Assembly (NCBI RefSeq): GCF_003595525.1
Contig: NZ_CP022680.1
Span: 522,001 to 586,000, forward strand
Direction: 5' to 3'
DNA from: Streptococcus respiraculi
Lineage (GTDB): Bacteria > Bacillota > Bacilli > Lactobacillales > Streptococcaceae
Length of the DNA: 64,000 bases
The translations under genes and the position numbers were made by a program. Shown one piece after another: positions 1 through 9,013 of this stretch. The notes below the pieces were generated by a model. That model searched no databases and was not told where the DNA came from. It worked only from the letters and a program-made list of their open reading frames with translations. Every line of letters begins with the position of its first letter. Position 1 is the stretch's first letter.

Positions 1-1
1 T

Positions 2-397
2 CCAGGGTATACCTCGAGTCAGATTCTCTCGGCTTTACAAGAAGGATTTGCCTGGCAGGTTTCGACGGTTAAGACCCTCTTAGGACGGTTGCGGAAAAAA
101 TCCTATTTGGAAATGAAAAAAGTGGGTGGCCAGTATTACTACTATCCTTTAGTAGAGGAAAGAGAGCACGTGCAACTCCAGCTTCAACTGCTACTGCATG
201 CGATGTGTTCTACTAAGCATGGCGATTTGGTTAGCCAGCTCTTAGAAGTGGGACAGTTTTCGCGTTCAGATTTACAGAGTCTAGGAGAACGAATCGCTCA
301 ACAAGAATCATCAGCACCAGAGCAAATTGCCTGTCATTGTTTAGCAGGCCAGTGTACTTGTCATCATCATAAGGAGAATATCCATGCAAAAAATTAA
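2..397 (+). CDS. copY: CopY-type copper-responsive repressor (3' part)
   Basis: This is the C-terminal part of a CopY/TcrY repressor of the BlaI/MecI winged-helix family, which represses copper-export genes until Cu(I) displaces zinc. The reading frame is open from the window edge and continues the helix that ends in TVKTLLGRL, typical of the family's DNA-binding domain, so the gene starts outside the window. The C-terminus carries CHCLAGQCTC, the CxCx4CxC metal-binding motif of CopY. The stop codon overlaps copZ by 14 bases, so the two are translationally linked. An internal TTG at 89 would give a shorter frame but would cut the conserved domain, so I do not take it as the start. Confidence 0.9.
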   Translation, partial: PGYTSSQILSALQEGFAWQVSTVKTLLGRLRKKSYLEMKKVGGQYYYYPLVEEREHVQLQLQLLLHAMCSTKHGDLVSQLLEVGQFSRSDLQSLGERIAQQESSAPEQIACHCLAGQCTCHHHKENIHAKN

Positions 398-593
398 GTT
401 AAGCAATCTATCATGCCAAAATTGTGTCAGACATGTAAAAGATCATTTTCAGGCGATGTCTGGTGTAGAGGAAGTATCAATTGATTTAACACATCAAATC
501 GCAACAGTAGCGACAACTGTTAGCTATACGCTATCCGATTATCAAGCAAGCCTTGTTGATACGGTTTATGAGGCGCTTGAGCTAGTGGATTAA
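384..593 (+). CDS. copZ: Copper chaperone CopZ (HMA domain)
   Basis: This is a 69-residue single heavy-metal-associated domain. Its Cys11-x-x-Cys14 motif (LSCQNC) near the N-terminus is the Cu(I) site of CopZ-type chaperones, which pass copper to the CopA ATPase and to CopY. An AAGGAG-like site lies just before the ATG, inside the end of copY. A strong terminator follows, so it ends the operon. No copper ATPase follows it. In cop operons such as S. mutans copYAZ, copA sits between the two genes; here it must be upstream of the window or unlinked. Confidence 0.88.
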   Translation: MQKIKLSNLSCQNCVRHVKDHFQAMSGVEEVSIDLTHQIATVATTVSYTLSDYQASLVDTVYEALELVD

Positions 594-594
594 G

Positions 595-642
595 AAAAAG
601 CCATGATCAACAGATTTCATTCTGCTGAATTCATGGCTTTTT
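595..642 (+). terminator. Rho-independent terminator after copZ
   Basis: The arms AAAAAGCCATGA and TCATGGCTTTTT pair perfectly and end in a T run. Because the arms begin and end in A/T runs it may also work for the convergent HIT gene. Confidence 0.85.
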
Positions 643-746
643 ATAGTGAATTGAATAAAGGTTAGGACATCGTTAAGTCGCTTTGATGAACGCCAGTTCT
701 ATCTGCAGCTCCTTGCCTTGTCCTATTCCTTTTTCAATCCACTATA
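642..746. repeat. MITE-like element with 14-bp terminal inverted repeats
   Basis: The ends TATAGTGAATTGAA (642-655) and TTCAATCCACTATA (733-746) are inverted repeats with one mismatch. Both ends start with TA, the target that IS630/mariner-type transposases duplicate. The 105-bp element encodes nothing of its own. Its size and ends recall pneumococcal RUP elements, but identity to any named family is not established. It overlaps the 3' end of the HIT gene. Confidence 0.6.
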
Positions 747-1136
747 TTTGTTAGTGCTTAGTTGGTGAACGAAGTCTTCTAGCGGTATGATTTGTTTCTG
801 AACTTCAATTCTATCCCAAAAGCCGTCTTCTTTTTGTCGTGGGATAAGATGGGAATGAAAATGTGTCTCCTCGTCCATTAGATTTTTGTCATTGCGTGCA
901 AGAGTGACACCGTCAATGGGGAGTGTTTCCTCCATAAGCGTTATTATATCTTGCTCTAACTCTGCTAGCTCATGAAGGAGGGGAAGAGGGAGTTCAGATA
1001 GGCTGGTGAAATGGTCCTTACTGATAATCAAGATATGCCCTGTTTTAATAGGGTCTATATCCCAAACTAGTTTGAAATGTTTGGTTTGATACAGAATGGC
1101 TTCCTCTGAAATATCGTGACAAAAGATACAAGTCAT
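723..1136 (-). CDS. HIT family protein (histidine triad nucleotide-binding)
   Basis: This is a 137-residue histidine-triad protein. The N-terminus TCIFC carries the usual paired cysteines, and the catalytic triad is His92-Phe-His94-Ser-His96 (THFHSHLIP). HIT proteins hydrolyse purine nucleotide derivatives such as AMP-lysine or Ap4A; the substrate of this one cannot be told. The last seven residues (YSGLKKE) and the stop lie inside the 105-bp inverted-repeat element at 642-746, so the natural C-terminus seems to have been replaced by mobile DNA. Confidence 0.85.
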   Translation of the reverse strand: MTCIFCHDISEEAILYQTKHFKLVWDIDPIKTGHILIISKDHFTSLSELPLPLLHELAELEQDIITLMEETLPIDGVTLARNDKNLMDEETHFHSHLIPRQKEDGFWDRIEVQKQIIPLEDFVHQLSTNKYSGLKKE

Positions 1137-1191
1137 GCTCTGCTCCCCTTTTTAAGATGAGATAGTAAAAACCGAGAGCAAGTCCCAGTTT

Positions 1192-2454
1192 TTATGGTTC
1201 ATAAGTAATAACGAAATATTTTTTCTTACCACGGCGGATAACGGTCAATTCGTTTTCGAGTTTGTCAGCTTCTGTCAATGTATAGTCAAGATCTTGTATG
1301 CGGTCTCCGTTCAGGTAAATCGCTCCATTTTGGACATCTTCACGAGCTTGACGCTTAGAATTCACAACGCCTGCAGTCACAAGGAGTTCAACAATGTTGA
1401 GATTATCCCCTGCTGTTACGGTGTAGTTTGGTACGCCACGAAGTCCTTGTTTGAGTTCTTTGACAGAAAGGTTTTTGATATTACCTGTAAAGAGTTGTTC
1501 GGTAATGTTCAGCGCTTCTTTGTAAGCTGCTTCACCATGGACCAAGGTCACCACTTCACGGGCAAGGATTTTCTGCGCTAGGCGCTCATGTGGCGCTGCT
1601 TCAAATTGTTTTCGAATTTCGTCGATTTCGTCAAGTGGCAAGAAGGTGAAAATCTTCAAGAAACGAATGGCATCTGCGTCCATGACATTCATCCAGAATT
1701 GGTACATCTCGTATGGTGAAGTCTTATCAGCGTTGAGCCAAACGGCATTGCCTTCTGATTTTCCGAATTTTTTACCAGTTGCATCGGTAATGAGTGGCAC
1801 AGTGATGACATGGCCAGTTTTATCTGCCTTACGGCGGAGCAACTCAGTTCCTGCGGTCATATTGCCCCATTGGTCACTTCCGCCAATTTGGAGAGTGACG
1901 TTATGCAAGCGATTGAGTTCATAGAAGTCAAAGCCTTGCATGATTTGGTAGGCAAATTCTGTGTAGGAAATTCCTGTTTCAATCCGTTTTTTGACAGACT
2001 CCTTACTCATCATGTAGTTGACAGTGAAGTACTTACCGACATCGCGCAAGAAATCGATGAAGCTGATGCTGCCGAACCAATCATAGTTGTTGGTCATGAC
2101 AGCTTTGTTGTCGCCATTTTCAAAATCAAGAAAACGTTCTAATTGGGTCTGGATACTTTTCACCCAGCTATCAACGGTATCTTTAGTTTGTAAGCTACGT
2201 TCTGCGTCTTTAAATGATGGATCGCCAATCAAGCCAGTTGCGCCTCCCACAAGTGGATAAGGCTTGTGTCCAGCTAACTGCAAGTGACGGCAGACGAGGA
2301 TCGGGACCAAATGTCCTAAATGTAGACTGTCGGCAGTGGGATCGTAGCCTGAATAATAAGAGACTGTACCTTCTTCTAAGGCTTTTCGCAAAGCATCTTC
2401 ATCTGTGGTTTGAAAGACCAAGCCACGTTCTTTTAGCTCATCAAAAATGTGCAT
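1192..2454 (-). CDS. tyrS: Tyrosyl-tRNA synthetase
   Basis: This is a 420-residue class I aminoacyl-tRNA synthetase that charges tRNA-Tyr. The HIGH signature is His45-Leu-Gly-His48, the KMSKS-type loop is KFGKS near residue 230, and a C-terminal S4-like RNA-binding domain carries the residues around [20 protein letters not shown]. The length is normal for bacterial TyrRS. It is divergent from pbp1B with only 124 bases between the starts. I see no T-box leader in that space, which is too short for one. A minus-strand extended -10 (TGA then TACAAT, 2491-2496 on the plus strand as ATTGTA) is its likely promoter. Confidence 0.96.
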   Translation of the reverse strand: MHIFDELKERGLVFQTTDEDALRKALEEGTVSYYSGYDPTADSLHLGHLVPILVCRHLQLAGHKPYPLVGGATGLIGDPSFKDAERSLQTKDTVDSWVKSIQTQLERFLDFENGDNKAVMTNNYDWFGSISFIDFLRDVGKYFTVNYMMSKESVKKRIETGISYTEFAYQIMQGFDFYELNRLHNVTLQIGGSDQWGNMTAGTELLRRKADKTGHVITVPLITDATGKKFGKSEGNAVWLNADKTSPYEMYQFWMNVMDADAIRFLKIFTFLPLDEIDEIRKQFEAAPHERLAQKILAREVVTLVHGEAAYKEALNITEQLFTGNIKNLSVKELKQGLRGVPNYTVTAGDNLNIVELLVTAGVVNSKRQAREDVQNGAIYLNGDRIQDLDYTLTEADKLENELTVIRRGKKKYFVITYEP

Positions 2455-2528
2455 GTCTCTTCTCCTTTTTAAGTTTTTTCATTAGCTTCCATTGTATCAT
2501 ATTTTAGGGCAAATCGCGTAGGAAATTT

Positions 2529-2557
2529 TCGTCAAAAGATAAAAAATATGATAAAAT
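2529..2557 (+). promoter_or_regulatory. Promoter of pbp1B (extended -10)
   Basis: TCGTCA at 2529, a 17-base spacer and TAAAAT at 2552-2557 with TG two bases upstream (TGATAAAAT). The -35 match is only 4 of 6, so the extended -10 carries the call. Confidence 0.45.
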
Positions 2558-2578
2558 AGGGAAGATAAGGAGTTATCT

Positions 2579-4960
2579 ATGACGACTAAATTACCTAAGA
2601 AAAAGAAAGAAACGAAGGAAATCGTTTCTTTGACAATCAGTGATATAGCCGGTATTGCTTTACGCACCTTAAAACTATTAGTAGACTTTGGAGCCATTGT
2701 CATTTTTTTGCTGGGGATATTCGGAACAGGGATTGGGCTGGGCTATGTTGCTAGTCTTTTTGATAGTGTAACGGTGCCTGATTCTACAAAATTAGTGCAA
2801 CAAGTGACAGAAGTCAGCCGTATTTCAAAGGTGGTTTATGCTGATGGAAGTCTTGTTTCAGAGATTAGTTCAGATTTGTTGCGCTCTCCAGTAAATGGTG
2901 ATGCGATTTCTGATAATGTCAAATACGCGGTCATTGCAACAGAAGACGCGACGTTTGAAAGTCATAATGGTGTCGTGCCGAAAGCGGTTTTGCGTGCGGC
3001 GCTTGGATCAGCAGGTGTCGGCTCATCAAGTGGTGGCTCGACCTTGACCCAACAGCTGATAAAACAACAGATTGTGGGAGATGCGCCGACTTTTAGCAGG
3101 AAAGCAAATGAAATCATCTCGGCTCTTGCTCTTGAACGTGCCATGAGTAAGGAAGAAATTTTAACGACCTATCTCAATGTTTCGCCGTTTGGACGCAACA
3201 ATCAAGGGCGCAACATTGCAGGTATTGAGGCGGCGGCGCGTGGCATTTTTGGGAAGTCTGCTAAAGACTTAACTATTCCGCAAGCAGCTTTTATTGCAGG
3301 CTTACCACAGAGTCCAATTGTGTATTCCCCTTATACCGCTAGCGGTGGTTTTAAATCTGAAGAGGATATGGCCTACGGGATTGAACGTTCAAAAGATGTC
3401 TTGTACAACATGTACCGCTCGGGTTATATTAACAAAGAAGATTATGAGACCTATCTGGCCTATGATATTAAGAAGGATTTTGTTGCACCAGCTCCGATCT
3501 TAAAAGATACAAAGGATTACTTGTATTATGCGGTCTTGTCAGAGGCAGAGGATATCATGTATCGTTACTTGATCAAGAGAGATCAAGTCTCTGCGCAGGA
3601 TTTGAAAAATGATGAGACAGTCAAAGCCTACAAGGATTTGGCAAAGCAGAGTATCAGCCAGGGTGGCTACACCATCACTAGTACGGTCAATAAAAATATT
3701 TACAGTGCCATGCAGTCTGTTGTGGCCAATTATGGTGAGGTGCTCGATAGTGGCGGTGGTTTGGTTGAGACCGGGAGTGTCCTTCTAGACAATCGAACAG
3801 GTGCTATTTTAGGTTTTGTGGGTGGTCGAGATTATAGCTCAAACCAGAATAACCACGCTCTTAATACCAAGCGATCTCCAGGTTCTACCATTAAGCCTTT
3901 TCTAGCTTACGGAGTTGCTATTGATCAAGGACTAATGGGCTCGGCTAGTGTCCTATCCAACTATCCAACAACTTTCTCTGATGGAACGCCTATTATGCAC
4001 GTAAATAGTAGGGGAACAGGGATGATGACGCTACAAAATGCCTTGAATGTGTCAGCCAATATTCCAGCCTTTTGGACTTACAAAATGCTTCAAAATACAG
4101 GTGTAGATGTCAAATCCTATATGGATAAGATGAACTATGACATCGATTTGTATGATATTGAAAGTCTACCAATTGGGGGTGGAGTTGAGACGACGGTTGC
4201 TACCAACACAAATGCCTATCAGGCTCTTGCAAATGGTGGTGTTTACAATGAAAACTATATTGTAGAGAAAATTACGGCTCATGATGGGACGGTAATTTAT
4301 CAACATGAAGCAAAACCTGAACAAGTCTACTCGAAAGCGACGTCTAGTATCATGATGATGCTTTTAAGGGGAGCGTTGGCATCAGGAGCTACTTCTACTT
4401 TCCCAGGACGCTTAGCAGCGCTTAACCCTCAAGCAGCAGCTAGTGATTTGGTTGGAAAAACAGGGACGAGTAACGATACAGCTGATGTCTGGCTCATGTT
4501 GGCAACACCAAAGATTACCTTGGGAACCTGGGCTGGTCATGATGACAATACGGGCATGGAGCTCTTGACGGGGTATAACAACAATTCAGCCTATGTTGCC
4601 TATTTGACGAGTGCTATTTATGAGGCGAGTCCAGAGTTGTTCGAGGGGCGATTTGAGTTGGATGACAGTGTGATTGCATCAAGTGTCTTAGCTTCTACTG
4701 GAATGCGACCAGCTACTGTTCATGTAAACGGTGTGCCAATTACGCCAGGCGGAGCGATGACAACCAGCTATTGGGCCAAGAATGGCGCCCCGATTACCGA
4801 CTATAAGTTTATGATTGGTGGGACAGATGGCGACTATGTCAAAGCATGGAGTACCTTTACCCCTCCTGCGCCATCTAAACCAAAATCATCCTCAAGCTCA
4901 AGCAAAACTTCGTCGTCATCAGACACCAAGCCGGCTTCAAGTAGTGAATCTGAGCACTAA
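2579..4960 (+). CDS. pbp1B: Class A penicillin-binding protein 1B
   Basis: This is a 793-residue bifunctional peptidoglycan synthase with a transglycosylase followed by a transpeptidase. A short cytoplasmic Lys-rich start precedes one transmembrane helix (about residues 38-60). Transglycosylase motifs EDATFESHNG and GGSTLTQQLIKQ follow. The transpeptidase has SPGSTIK (active Ser near residue 434), SAN in NVSANIPAF, and KTGTS near 625. The C-terminal tail is a Pro/Ser/Lys-rich low-complexity stretch, probably a flexible wall-facing linker. Its position immediately upstream of rpoB is conserved in several streptococci. Confidence 0.93.
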   Translation: MTTKLPKKKKETKEIVSLTISDIAGIALRTLKLLVDFGAIVIFLLGIFGTGIGLGYVASLFDSVTVPDSTKLVQQVTEVSRISKVVYADGSLVSEISSDLLRSPVNGDAISDNVKYAVIATEDATFESHNGVVPKAVLRAALGSAGVGSSSGGSTLTQQLIKQQIVGDAPTFSRKANEIISALALERAMSKEEILTTYLNVSPFGRNNQGRNIAGIEAAARGIFGKSAKDLTIPQAAFIAGLPQSPIVYSPYTASGGFKSEEDMAYGIERSKDVLYNMYRSGYINKEDYETYLAYDIKKDFVAPAPILKDTKDYLYYAVLSEAEDIMYRYLIKRDQVSAQDLKNDETVKAYKDLAKQSISQGGYTITSTVNKNIYSAMQSVVANYGEVLDSGGGLVETGSVLLDNRTGAILGFVGGRDYSSNQNNHALNTKRSPGSTIKPFLAYGVAIDQGLMGSASVLSNYPTTFSDGTPIMHVNSRGTGMMTLQNALNVSANIPAFWTYKMLQNTGVDVKSYMDKMNYDIDLYDIESLPIGGGVETTVATNTNAYQALANGGVYNENYIVEKITAHDGTVIYQHEAKPEQVYSKATSSIMMMLLRGALASGATSTFPGRLAALNPQAAASDLVGKTGTSNDTADVWLMLATPKITLGTWAGHDDNTGMELLTGYNNNSAYVAYLTSAIYEASPELFEGRFELDDSVIASSVLASTGMRPATVHVNGVPITPGGAMTTSYWAKNGAPITDYKFMIGGTDGDYVKAWSTFTPPAPSKPKSSSSSSKTSSSSDTKPASSSESEH

Positions 4961-4980
4961 TCTTGAGATAGCAACAAAGG

Positions 4981-5008
4981 AGTTAGCTAGTCGCTAGCTT
5001 CTTTTTTA
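4981..5008 (+). terminator. Terminator after pbp1B
   Basis: AGCTAG and CTAGCT pair around a TCG loop, followed by CTTTTTTATT. The stem is short (6 bp), so strength is uncertain. Confidence 0.6.
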
Positions 5009-5124
5009 TTGTTTTTATTGTGGTCGTTTGGTTGTTTAAACCTGTGACTTCTTGTCAAGTGCTATCTCAAAAACCAGCGCTAAATTACCCTAAATTACCA
5101 ACTGAAAAAGAAGGGTGAAAAGGC

Positions 5125-5153
5125 TTGAAAAATCAAGGGAAATAGTGTATAAT
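5125..5153 (+). promoter_or_regulatory. rpoB promoter
   Basis: TTGAAA (5125-5130), a 17-base spacer and a perfect TATAAT (5148-5153). It gives a leader of roughly 215 bases before the rpoB start. Confidence 0.8.
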
Positions 5154-5159
5154 AACCCT

Positions 5160-5377
5160 ATATTATTTGTCGTGTGTCTTGTTTGAAATATTGTCCAAAC
5201 AAGGCTTACAGCAGTTAAATCACACTTAGTTAAGGAAGATTTAGCTGCTCTTTTTGTGCTCATTTTTGGGATTTTGGGAGAATTGTCATCAATTCTTAAA
5301 GATTCTAAAAATTCTGACAAAACGGCAGTGTGTGATCTGGAGAATCAGATCTAGAGAAAAAAGAAGGAGCTAAAAAC
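5160..5377 (+). ncRNA. Structured rpoB leader (candidate Lacto-rpoB motif) with attenuator
   Basis: Two stems can be read in this leader. The first pairs GTCTTGTTTG (5176-5185) with CAAACAAGGC (5196-5205), with one wobble. The second pairs AGCAGTTAAAT (5210-5220) with ATTTAGCTGCT (5239-5249), also with one wobble, and is followed by CTTTTT (5250-5255), as in an intrinsic terminator. A conserved leader called Lacto-rpoB is known upstream of rpoB in lactic acid bacteria. Location fits, but I have not matched its consensus. Attenuation of rpoBC transcription is inferred. Confidence 0.6.
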
Positions 5378-8300
5378 TTGGCAGGACATGAAGTTCAGTA
5401 CGGCAAGCACCGTACCCGTCGTAGTTTTTCAAGAATCAAAGAAGTTCTTGATTTACCAAATTTGATTGAAATTCAAACCGACTCATTCAAAGAGTTCTTA
5501 GATCACGGTCTTAAAGAAGTTTTTGAAGATGTACTTCCAGTATCCAACTTTACAGATACAATGGAATTGGAATTTGTTGGTTATGAATTAAAAGAACCAA
5601 AGTATACCCTAGAAGAAGCGCGTATCCATGATGCAAGTTATTCAGCGCCAATCTTTGTGACCTTCCGCTTGATTAACAAAGAAACAGGCGAAATTAAGAC
5701 ACAAGAAGTCTTCTTTGGTGAATTTCCAATCATGACTGAAATGGGAACATTTATCATCAATGGTGGTGAGCGGATTATCGTTAGTCAGCTTGTACGTTCG
5801 CCTGGTGTTTACTTCAATGATAAGGTTGATAAAAATGGTAAGGTTGGTTATGGTTCAACTGTTATTCCAAACCGAGGTGCTTGGTTAGAGCTTGAGACAG
5901 ACTCAAAAGACATCGCCTATACTCGGATTGACCGTACCCGTAAAATTCCATTTACAACGCTTGTGCGCGCACTTGGATTCTCAGGTGATGATGAAATCTT
6001 TGATATCTTTGGTGATAGTGAGTTAGTTCGTAATACCATTGAAAAAGATATTCATAAAAATCCAGCTGATTCACGGACCGATGAAGCCCTCAAGGAAATT
6101 TATGAGCGCCTTCGTCCAGGTGAGCCTAAGACAGCAGAAAGCTCACGTAGCTTGTTGACAGCACGTTTCTTTGACCCACGTCGTTATGACTTAGCGCCTG
6201 TTGGTCGTTACAAGATTAACAAGAAATTGAACCTCCGTACTCGCTTGCTCAACCAAACTTTGGCTGAACACGTGATTAATGGTGAAACAGGTGAAATTGT
6301 TCTTGAAGCTGGCACTGTCTTAAACCGTGATGTACTTGAGTCAATCGAAGATCAATTCGATGAATTGAACTTGGTGGAATACATTCCAAATGATGCGGCA
6401 GTTGTGGTAGAGCCTGTCTTGCTTCAAAAATTCAAGATTGTCGCACCAACTGATCCGGACCGTGTTGTAACTGTCATCGGAAATGCGAATCCAGCAGAAA
6501 ATGTGCGTACGATTACACCAGCCGATGTCTTGGCTGAGATGAGCTACTTCCTCAACCTTGCAGAAGGTCTTGGTCGCGTTGATGATATTGACCACCTTGG
6601 AAATCGTCGGATTCGTGCCGTAGGTGAATTGCTTGCTAACCAAGTGCGTATCGGGTTGACCCGTATGGAGCGCAATCTCCGTGAGCGCATGAGTGTACAG
6701 GACAATGAAGTCTTAACTCCACAACAAATTATCAATATCCGTCCTGTAACAGCAGCAATCAAAGAATTCTTTGGTTCATCTCAGTTGTCGCAGTTCATGG
6801 ACCAACACAATCCATTATCAGAGTTGTCCCACAAACGCCGTTTATCTGCCTTAGGGCCTGGTGGTTTGACCCGTGACCGTGCAGGTTACGAAGTTCGTGA
6901 CGTGCATTATACCCACTATGGTCGTATGTGTCCGATTGAAACGCCTGAGGGACCAAACATCGGTTTGATTAATAACTTGTCTTCTTATGGACATTTGAAC
7001 AAGTATGGCTTCATTCAAACACCATACCGTAAGATTGATCGTGCGACTGGTACGGTTACCAATGAAATCGTCTGGTTGACTGCTGATGAAGAAGATGCTT
7101 ACATCGTTGCGCAATCGACTTCTCCACTTGATGAGAACAACCGTTTTGTAGACAAGATTGTCATGGGACGTCACCAAGGTAACAACCAAGAATTCCCAGC
7201 GGAATCTGCGGATTTTATGGACGTGTCACCTAAGCAGGTAGTTGCTGTTGCGACAGCATGTATTCCTTTCCTTGAAAACGACGATTCCAACCGTGCACTC
7301 ATGGGTGCCAACATGCAGCGTCAAGCCGTGCCATTGATTGATCCAAAAGCTCCTTATGTAGGAACTGGTATGGAATATCAAGCAGCCCACGATTCAGGAG
7401 CAGCAGTTATTGCGCAGCATGATGGAAAAGTTATCTATGCAGATGCAGATAAGGTTGAGGTACGTCGCGAAGACGGCTCGCTTGATGTCTACCACATTCA
7501 AAAATTCCGTCGTTCCAACTCAGGTACAGCCTATAACCAACGTACACTTGTTAAAGTAGGTGATATCGTTGAAAAAGGCGACTTTATCGCAGATGGACCG
7601 TCTATGGAAAATGGGGAAATGGCGCTTGGACAAAATCCAATCGTTGCCTACATGACGTGGGAAGGATATAACTTCGAGGATGCGGTCATCATGAGTGAGC
7701 GTCTGGTGAAAGACGATGTCTATACATCTGTTCACTTGGAAGAATACGAATCAGAAACCCGCGATACCAAGTTAGGCCCTGAAGAAATTACTCGTGAAAT
7801 TCCAAACGTTGGTGAAGATGCGTTGAAAGACTTGGATGAAATGGGAATTATCCGTATCGGTGCTGAGGTAAAAGAAGGCGATATCCTTGTTGGTAAAGTG
7901 ACTCCAAAAGGTGAGAAAGACTTGTCAGCAGAAGAACGTCTCCTCCATGCTATCTTTGGTGATAAATCTCGAGAAGTTCGTGATACTTCTCTTCGTGTGC
8001 CTCATGGTGCTGACGGTGTTGTTCGCGATGTCAAAATCTTTACCCGTGCAAATGGCGATGAATTGCAATCTGGTGTCAACATGCTGGTTCGTGTCTACAT
8101 TGCTCAAAAACGTAAGATTAAGGTCGGAGATAAGATGGCGGGACGCCACGGAAATAAAGGGGTGGTCTCTCGTATCGTACCAGTAGAAGATATGCCATAC
8201 CTTCCAGACGGAACACCAGTTGATATCATGTTGAATCCGCTTGGGGTACCTTCTCGTATGAATATCGGACAGGTTATGGAACTTCACCTTGGAATGGCTG

Positions 8301-8941
8301 CTCGTAACTTGGGCATTCACATTGCAACACCAGTATTTGACGGGGCAAGTTCAGAAGATTTATGGTCAACGGTTAAAGAAGCTGGTATGGATAGCGATGC
8401 TAAAACGATTCTCTATGACGGACGTACTGGTGAGCCGTTTGATAACCGTGTATCTGTTGGGGTCATGTACATGATTAAACTCCACCACATGGTTGATGAT
8501 AAACTTCACGCACGTTCAGTAGGACCATACTCACTTGTTACCCAACAACCTCTTGGAGGTAAGGCCCAGTTTGGTGGACAACGTTTCGGTGAGATGGAGG
8601 TTTGGGCACTTGAAGCTTATGGTGCTTCAAACGTTCTTCAAGAAATCTTGACCTACAAGTCAGATGATGTCAATGGTCGTTTGAAAGCCTATGAAGCAAT
8701 TACTAAAGGAAAACCAATTCCAAAACCAGGTGTGCCAGAATCATTCCGCGTATTGGTGAAAGAATTGCAATCACTTGGTCTTGATATGCGTGTCCTTGAT
8801 GAAGACGATCAAGAAGTAGAACTTCGTGACCTTGATGAAGGCGAAGATGATGACATCATCCACGTAGATGATTTAGAAAAAGCGCGTGCAAAGGCCGCAG
8901 CTGATGCCGCAGCCGCATTTGCAGCCGAATCAGAAGAATAA
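5378..8941 (+). CDS. rpoB: DNA-directed RNA polymerase subunit beta
   Basis: This 1187-residue protein is the beta subunit of RNA polymerase. The start is TTG at 5378, which has AAGGAG at 5364-5369; the family N-terminus ([19 protein letters not shown]) begins there. The rifampicin pocket (about residues 462-495) reads [13 protein letters not shown] and [14 protein letters not shown]. Residues equivalent to E. coli Q513, D516, H526 and S531 are wild type, so there is no sequence reason to expect rifampicin resistance. [17 protein letters not shown] near residue 910 is the conserved catalytic-side motif. The C-terminal tail is very acidic and then Ala-rich, a variable region in streptococci. 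Confidence 0.98.
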   Translation: MAGHEVQYGKHRTRRSFSRIKEVLDLPNLIEIQTDSFKEFLDHGLKEVFEDVLPVSNFTDTMELEFVGYELKEPKYTLEEARIHDASYSAPIFVTFRLINKETGEIKTQEVFFGEFPIMTEMGTFIINGGERIIVSQLVRSPGVYFNDKVDKNGKVGYGSTVIPNRGAWLELETDSKDIAYTRIDRTRKIPFTTLVRALGFSGDDEIFDIFGDSELVRNTIEKDIHKNPADSRTDEALKEIYERLRPGEPKTAESSRSLLTARFFDPRRYDLAPVGRYKINKKLNLRTRLLNQTLAEHVINGETGEIVLEAGTVLNRDVLESIEDQFDELNLVEYIPNDAAVVVEPVLLQKFKIVAPTDPDRVVTVIGNANPAENVRTITPADVLAEMSYFLNLAEGLGRVDDIDHLGNRRIRAVGELLANQVRIGLTRMERNLRERMSVQDNEVLTPQQIINIRPVTAAIKEFFGSSQLSQFMDQHNPLSELSHKRRLSALGPGGLTRDRAGYEVRDVHYTHYGRMCPIETPEGPNIGLINNLSSYGHLNKYGFIQTPYRKIDRATGTVTNEIVWLTADEEDAYIVAQSTSPLDENNRFVDKIVMGRHQGNNQEFPAESADFMDVSPKQVVAVATACIPFLENDDSNRALMGANMQRQAVPLIDPKAPYVGTGMEYQAAHDSGAAVIAQHDGKVIYADADKVEVRREDGSLDVYHIQKFRRSNSGTAYNQRTLVKVGDIVEKGDFIADGPSMENGEMALGQNPIVAYMTWEGYNFEDAVIMSERLVKDDVYTSVHLEEYESETRDTKLGPEEITREIPNVGEDALKDLDEMGIIRIGAEVKEGDILVGKVTPKGEKDLSAEERLLHAIFGDKSREVRDTSLRVPHGADGVVRDVKIFTRANGDELQSGVNMLVRVYIAQKRKIKVGDKMAGRHGNKGVVSRIVPVEDMPYLPDGTPVDIMLNPLGVPSRMNIGQVMELHLGMAARNLGIHIATPVFDGASSEDLWSTVKEAGMDSDAKTILYDGRTGEPFDNRVSVGVMYMIKLHHMVDDKLHARSVGPYSLVTQQPLGGKAQFGGQRFGEMEVWALEAYGASNVLQEILTYKSDDVNGRLKAYEAITKGKPIPKPGVPESFRVLVKELQSLGLDMRVLDEDDQEVELRDLDEGEDDDIIHVDDLEKARAKAAADAAAAFAAESEE

Positions 8942-8947
8942 GGATGA

Positions 8948-8976
8948 GCAGAAGCAGAGCAGGCGCCTGTTTCTGC
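8948..8976 (+). other. Intercistronic hairpin between rpoB and rpoC
   Basis: GCAGAAGCAG (8948-8957) and CTGTTTCTGC (8967-8976) pair over 10 bp with one wobble around a 9-base loop. No T run follows, so it is not an intrinsic terminator. It may be a processing or stability element. Confidence 0.55.
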
Positions 8977-9013
8977 CGATTCCTCTTGTTAGAAATGAAG
9001 AAAGGGATTATTA

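Noticed and set aside
2455..2578. T-box leader for tyrS
   Set aside because: The divergent gap of 124 bases is too short and no T-box motif or terminator/antiterminator pair is visible.
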